This document shows, piece by piece, positions 59,063 to 64,000 of a stretch of 64,000 nucleotides of DNA. The notes beneath the pieces were generated by a model. That model was not told the origin of the DNA. It did no database searches and worked only from the letters and a program-made list of their open reading frames with translations. Made by a program: the position numbers and the translations under genes. Location: the NCBI RefSeq assembly GCF_001704415.2, contig NC_030827.1:46008271-46072270 (forward strand), written 5' to 3'. This stretch comes from Capra hircus (lineage: Eukaryota; Chordata; Mammalia; Artiodactyla; Bovidae). Each line of letters opens with the position of its first letter. Position 1 is the first letter of the stretch.

Positions 59063-59659
59063 AATAAATTGAAATGAATAAAAGTACTTGGAGAAAGGGG
59101 GCATATACTATAGTGATACACTGCAGAAAGCCAACAAATCTACAGGAAGATTAAGTTTCATGGGTAAACCTCAAAGGACATTCCATTTACCAGAATAATC
59201 AGAAATGTGATCATGAATGAAACAAGAATATCACTGAGAATCTCAGAGGTTTCTGACTTCTGCAGTTTAGGACTGAAAGTAGGAAGTGTTGATACACAAT
59301 TCCGTTCTGTAACAGCAATGAGAATAACAGATTCCTCATATCATAGAGACCAAATGGCAGCCTTGAACATCAAAAGCAAGGTGAGCACCATTATCAATTC
59401 AATATTAGAAGCCGAGGATGAAGAGGATAAAGTGACACACAGATAATCATGGAGATAGCTAACAGAATACAATGTCCATGGCGCAAAAATGATAGTCCCA
59501 GTCAAAAAAAGATAGCTCAATCTATCAAATTAAAAAATTATAAAATAAAATATTAAAAAAGAAAGGTTCAGGAGGTTTAAAATGGCCACTCAAACTAAAA
59601 GTCATATTAACTTGTCCAGTTCTTTAACCATATTGGATACTTAGAATCTACTAACTGAA
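59063..59659. other. Unassigned DNA
   Basis: Contains a 79-codon open frame (59207-59446, plus) with an acidic end ('EAEDEEDKVTHR') but no recognised domain. No named repeat. Confidence 0.35.
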
Positions 59660-59719
59660 AGACATCAAAACACTACAGCAAATAAGGGGAAAGACAGTCG
59701 GATAAAGAGATGACGTTTT

Positions 59720-59896
59720 GAGAATAAAAAATAATATAGCTTTGTTGGTGACATGAGGTTAGTGAATGTACTATGGAGGTGGCTACTATTGTTTGTTTAG
59801 AGGAAATATAAACAAACAGAATCTATGAAAGTAAAATTAAAACCAAATGTTTAAATCCCTTTAGTGTGGGTTTTAAGACAGAGTAATAAAACTAAG
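59720..59896 (-). repeat. Left arm of a long inverted repeat
   Basis: 177 bases whose reverse complement matches 60956-61132 at close to 90 percent by hand alignment. Weaker matching continues on both sides (about 59660 and past the SINE to about 60260). Possibly L2-derived. Confidence 0.8.
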
Positions 59897-59959
59897 TTAT
59901 AAATACATAATCTCACGGTAAAATGATCCACAATGCCTTATAAAAAGTATAACTAGAAA

Positions 59960-60147
59960 AGTGAAGTTGTTCAGTTGAGTCGGACTCTGCAACTCCATGA
60001 GGCCTGCCAGGCTCCTCTGTCCCTGGGATTTTCCAGGCAAGAATACTGGAGTGGGTTGCCATTTCCTTCTCCAGGGGTTTCTTCCCAACCCAGGTCTCCC
60101 ACAACACTGCAGGCAGACTCTTTACCATCTGAGCCACCAGAGAAGCC
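59960..60147 (-). mobile_element. Bov-tA SINE with exact 12-bp target duplication
   Basis: Minus copy with a short internal loss; 'tataactagaaa' at 59948-59959 and 60148-60159. It sits in the flank of the left inverted-repeat arm and is absent from the matching right arm. Confidence 0.95.
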
Positions 60148-60449
60148 TATAACTAGAAAGACATTTACTTGTTGATTTGTTCATTTTTAATACTAAAATA
60201 GGACTTTAATAATTCATTATTCTGGATCCCATGCGATTTACCTTTTAAAAGAGTAAGATTCATATAACCATTTCCTTATTTGCCTTTATTTATAGAATTA
60301 TTTCAAGTCGCATACACACTTGTCCTGGTTTTCTATGTTTGAAAAGAAAAAAAAAAAAGAAGGAAGGCCTCTCTTGTCATGACATTCATCATCCTCCCTA
60401 TCAATAGTTCCCATTTCATTATTCTACTCCTCTTGAAGGAAAATGCCTC

Positions 60450-61190
60450 CAAGAATAGTTATTGCTGTCTCCCCTCAATGACTGTTCTCTAACTTTCTCT
60501 AATCTGGCTTTCACCAACAATGGGCCCCCACCCCATGCCAACTATTTCACTAAGCTTGAAAATGACATTCTCAAATTTAATGATCAAGTTTTTGTTCATA
60601 TTTTACTCCATCTGTCAGCTATGCTGAATATAGTTGATTACTCCATTTTTCTTTAAACCTATATCTGTCTTGAAGTTCATAAAGCAGCACTCCTAAGACT
60701 GTTTATTATACAATGGCTCTCCCTTAGCATCCTTTCCCTCGTTCTATTTCTTTTACTGTTGCAATAACTTGAGTCATTCTTGGTCTCTTTTCTTTCTCAA
60801 ACTATAATGAGGTCTTTCAGGCTTCTGGGTTTCAGTATTAACATGTGCTTAGGATTTCACCTTTTATGTGCATATATCCCTACAAAATATGTCTTTCTAG
60901 TTTTCTTTTTTAAAAGCATCATGGGTCATTTTATTGTGATATTTTATATTTATAACTCACTTTTATTACTCTCTGTCTTAAAACCCACACTGAAAGGATT
61001 TAAACATCTGCTCTTCATTTTACTTTCATAAATTCTATTTGTTTGTATTTCCTCTACACAAACAATCGTAGTCACCTCCATAATACATCAACTTACCTCA
61101 TGTCACCAACTAAACTATTATTTTTTATTCTCAGTAATGAATAAGGTCTTTCTTCTACTTTCTGTTTTCCTATTTGCTGCAGTGTTTATT
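60450..61190 (+). mobile_element. Probable L2 LINE, plus
   Basis: Diverged L2 RT-region order: 'tctaatctggctttcaccaa', 'atctgtcagctatgctgaat', 'gttgattactccatttttct', 'ctgttgcaataacttgagtc'. No frame remains. Its right half is the right arm of the inverted repeat. Confidence 0.45.
60956..61132 (+). repeat. Right arm of a long inverted repeat
   Basis: Partner of 59720-59896; shared blocks include 'gtcttaaaacccacact' and 'cctcatgtcaccaac'. The spacer is 1059 bases, of which about 200 are the later SINE and its duplicated target. Confidence 0.8.
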
Positions 61191-61796
61191 GCTTCCAATT
61201 GTTTCTCCAGATATTTGGATATTTATTCTTGCTTGCTTGTATAATATCCCATTCCACAGTACCTCTCTGTTCCCATACATAATATAGTCACTATAGAAGA
61301 CTGTCCCATTCAAGTGATTTGCAATGAGCAAGGCCTTCACATTCATGTACTATTTTCCAGAATCTCACTGTGGAAAGCCTTTCACTTGCCATTCAATTTT
61401 GTGTGAGACATATTGATGCCAAAGAATAATGTTTTCTAAGGAGTTAGACTGTCAAAGTTGTGAGACATTCAATCTCAAAGAAGAATGGATAGACAACAGT
61501 TTGAATATGTGGCTCAGTCTAAAGTGTAATCTTAGAGATTTATACTACAAATGTATTACGATATATGAAGACTCTGAGTTTCTTTATTTGCTTTTCTAGT
61601 AATATAACTGCACCAGCTCTCAAACATGGTAAACTCTCCAAAAGATAACTGACTTCATCTTTGCACACAGAGAAAACTGCTTTTTTCTCTAAGCACTTTT
61701 CTAGCCTTTCCTAAATAAGTTAGTAAAAAGGTAATTTTGCCAACAAATAAAAACCACAATGCTTCTTTACTAAAAAAGTATTTTATAGAAGTTATT
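61191..61796. other. Unassigned DNA
   Basis: No repeat or gene recognised. Confidence 0.4.
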
Positions 61797-62001
61797 TAAC
61801 ATATAACGGATATTATATGTTATATATACATATAATATAATATAATGTATATATAACATATAATAGTATATTTATACAGTATTTAAAATATATAATTTAT
61901 ACTATGAATATATTTAAATATATATTCATAAAATATATATTTATAATATATAATACATTATATATAAAGTATAATGTATATTATACATTATAAATTTTCT
62001 G
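61797..62001. repeat. AT-palindrome low-complexity tract
   Basis: About 200 bases of TA, TATA and AATATA words with many self-complementary stretches and almost no G or C. Confidence 0.85.
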
Positions 62002-63197
62002 CATATATGACTATTCAAAAACTTCTACTGAAATATGGTTTATTATTATTTGAATAGTTTGATGATGTTGAATGTGATATATTAGCAGACCTTTTAATTA
62101 ACTGGAACTATCACAAATATGTGTAGCTTAAATAAATCATTATCTGGAGCCTTTCTAATTTTATTTGTACAGTTATAGCTGTCCAATGCAAATATTAACA
62201 TTAATTTCACAGTGAAATTTTGAAATTTCAAAAAAGGCCTATAATTCTGAAGATGTTTGAGGTTGCAGTGCTACATTGATGATGGATTTTAGCTACCTGT
62301 TCTGAAAAAATTATACCAACTACCCAAAATAGTAAATAAAATCAATGTGAGATTAAATTCATTTTATTCTGAAAAATTTGTGATATATTCTGTTTAAATA
62401 GAGATACTTGAAATAAATCAATATAAAAAATAGCCACCAAAAATTTGAATTTTACACTCATAGAAAATGGTCTAGGTCACTGACCTGTTGTAAGTTTTAC
62501 AACAGAGAAAAGGACATGTATGTCATAGCTCATTTCCATCATGCAAGTTCAGATTACATTTCAGATGTTCACTGAGTTTCTCTCTATTTTTTGTGGTTTT
62601 ACCTTGTCCCTCTTTTTTTGTCACACTATACTTATCTCCAGTTAAAAATCCCAGTGAACACAGTATTCCATAAAGACAGTTAGGTCCCAGTCACTACTCT
62701 GAGCCAAGAAAACCTGAGGCATAACAACACTTAATGCTATTGAGCTTCTGACAAACACTGCATTCAACTTCAATTCTAGAGTATCAAAATGATTCCTGTT
62801 GCAACAGTACATTATAAACAACCATAGGGGCAAATATTGATATATTTGAAAGTGAATAATTACATATTTCTAAGTTTAATTGGTATTGGTGTGTGTGCAC
62901 ACAAGTGTTTAAATGTGCATTTAGAATGCTGAGTAACACATTATCTGCCATCTATATATGATAAATAATATAATTTTAGTGGTTTATTTGAGAACATTTC
63001 TCATATAATCCTTTTAGGAGCACTGCTACAAGACCAGAAAAGAAAATGATTTGCTATTTCCTGGATTAAAACCACACTTGAATATATCAGACAGTATAAC
63101 ATATGACAGAAAATAAATGCTTAACATATTCAAAATCTTGGTATAGTAAATGATAATAGGTTTATCTCTTCTCTACTAACCATAATATTGAATATGC
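62002..63197. other. Unassigned AT-rich DNA
   Basis: 1.2 kb, no repeat or gene recognised. The 63-codon minus frame at 62642-62833 is not protein-like. Confidence 0.4.
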
Positions 63198-63416
63198 CCT
63201 GCTGTTTGCTCAGTCCCTCAGTTGTGTCCAACTCTGAGACCCCATGGACTGTAGCCCACCAGGCTCCTCTGTCCATGGGATTTTCCAGGCAAGAATACTG
63301 GAGCAGGTTGCCATTTCCTCCTCCAGGAGATCATCTTGACCCAGGGATGGAATCTGTGTCTCCTGCTTCCTGTAATGCAGGTAGATTCATTACCGCTAAG
63401 CCATCATGGAAGGTCC
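63198..63416 (-). mobile_element. Bov-tA SINE with imperfect target duplication
   Basis: Full-length minus copy. Flanks 'aatattgaatatgc' (63184-63197) and 'aatatttaaaatgc' (63417-63430) agree at 12 of 14. Confidence 0.9.
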
Positions 63417-63527
63417 AATATTTAAAATGCATTAGTCTTTAAAATTACACACTTTTTAAAAACTTTTTCTTAAATTTCTATGCTTTGTGTGTTTGATTTC
63501 AGTTTAATAATTCCCTGACCATTTTGT

Positions 63528-64000
63528 CTGCTGCTGTTGTTGCTCAGTCACTAAGTCCTGTCTGACAATTTAGACCCCATGGACTGTAGCATGCCAGGCT
63601 TTCTTGTCCTTCACTATCTCCTGGAGTTTGCTAAGATTCATGTCCATTGAGACAGGCATGACATCCATCATCTCATTCTCTGTTGCTCCCTTCTCCTCTT
63701 GTCCTCAATCTTTCTCAGCTTTCTCAGTATCGGTGTCTTTTCCAATGAGTGGGCTCTTTGCATCAGGTGGCCAAAGTATTGGAGTTTCAGCATCAGTCCT
63801 TCTAACAAATATTTAGAGTTTATTTTCTTTAGGATTGATTGGTTTGATCTCCTTGCAGTCCAAGGAATTTTCAAGAGTGTTCTCCAATACCACAGTTCAA
63901 AGGCATCAATTCTTCGGCACTCAAATTTCTTTATGGTCCAACTCTCACACATCCATACATGACTACTGGAAAAACCATAGCTTTGATTAGACGGACCTTT
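63528..64000 (-). mobile_element. BovB 3' part, minus, running off the window
   Basis: From the tail at 63528 ('gctgttgttgctcagtcact') to ORF2 at the window edge. A 94-codon ORF2 piece (63668-63952) keeps 'RMR' upstream of a lost C-terminus. Confidence 0.9.

Noticed and set aside
59207..59446. 79-codon frame with acceptor-like 'ttctgcag' at its start region and donor-like 'aaggtgagc' near 59380
   Set aside because: The frame continues through the donor site, there is no matching second exon, and no protein family is recognised. Kept only as unassigned.
1..64000. CRISPR array, prokaryotic operon or plasmid-type system
   Set aside because: The repeats present are dispersed, not regularly spaced; all repeat content is that of a ruminant nuclear genome and no bacterial-type gene is seen.

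Overview
This window looks like non-coding nuclear DNA from a ruminant, most likely a bovid (cattle, sheep or goat type). The main reason is the repeat content: many BovB LINEs, tRNA-derived Bov-tA and BOV-A2 SINEs, two CHR-type SINEs, two ruminant-type L1 3' ends, and a mariner-derived palindrome typical of ruminants. Beneath these lies an older mammal-wide layer of L1M, L2, MIR, MLT1 (MaLR) LTRs and a MER1-type hAT element. The DNA is strongly AT-rich. I saw no CpG island, no RNA gene, no CRISPR array, and no complete protein-coding gene. Family names come from recognising consensus-like sequence by eye, not from a database search.

Layout. 1-10 kb: three decayed BovB copies (489-1668 minus, 4922-6086 plus, 7445-8605 plus) with SINEs between them. 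10.6-13.4 kb: old L1 and MLT1 pieces. 14.1-16.1 kb: a BovB 3' end split by a solo LTR of about 1.7 kb from an endogenous retrovirus. 16-25 kb: SINEs, a mariner palindrome, a long L2 copy and two short BovB copies. 25.8-28 kb: a MER1-type element with MLT1, CHR and L1 pieces. 28-30.5 kb: two BovB copies, one with an exact 12-bp target-site duplication. 31.7-36.9 kb: the densest nest, an old minus-strand L1 cut into several pieces by three BovB copies and by a younger L1 that itself carries a SINE. 37-54 kb: mostly unassigned AT-rich DNA with scattered MLT1, L1, MIR, L2 and SINE pieces. 54-59 kb: an MLT1 LTR split by BovB, more SINEs, and an L1M 3' end holding a SINE. 59.6-61.2 kb: an inverted repeat of about 90 percent identity, one arm region of which received a SINE. 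61-64 kb: an AT-palindrome tract, a SINE, and a BovB copy that runs off the window.

The only reading frame beyond about 150 codons that encodes a recognisable protein is a 277-codon piece of BovB reverse transcriptase (32936-33769, minus), and its catalytic YADD box is mutated. The one place that looks like part of a host gene is 45807-46080 (plus). There a branch-point-like TACTAAG, a pyrimidine tract and an AG acceptor precede a 61-codon open frame with a stop and then AATAAA. It could be a terminal exon, but a second frame is also open over much of it, so it is only a candidate.

No operon-like, defence-like or otherwise new gene system was found. What the window offers is transposon archaeology: nested insertions, exact target-site duplications, internal deletions, inverted pairs, and a few unexplained non-repeat tracts.
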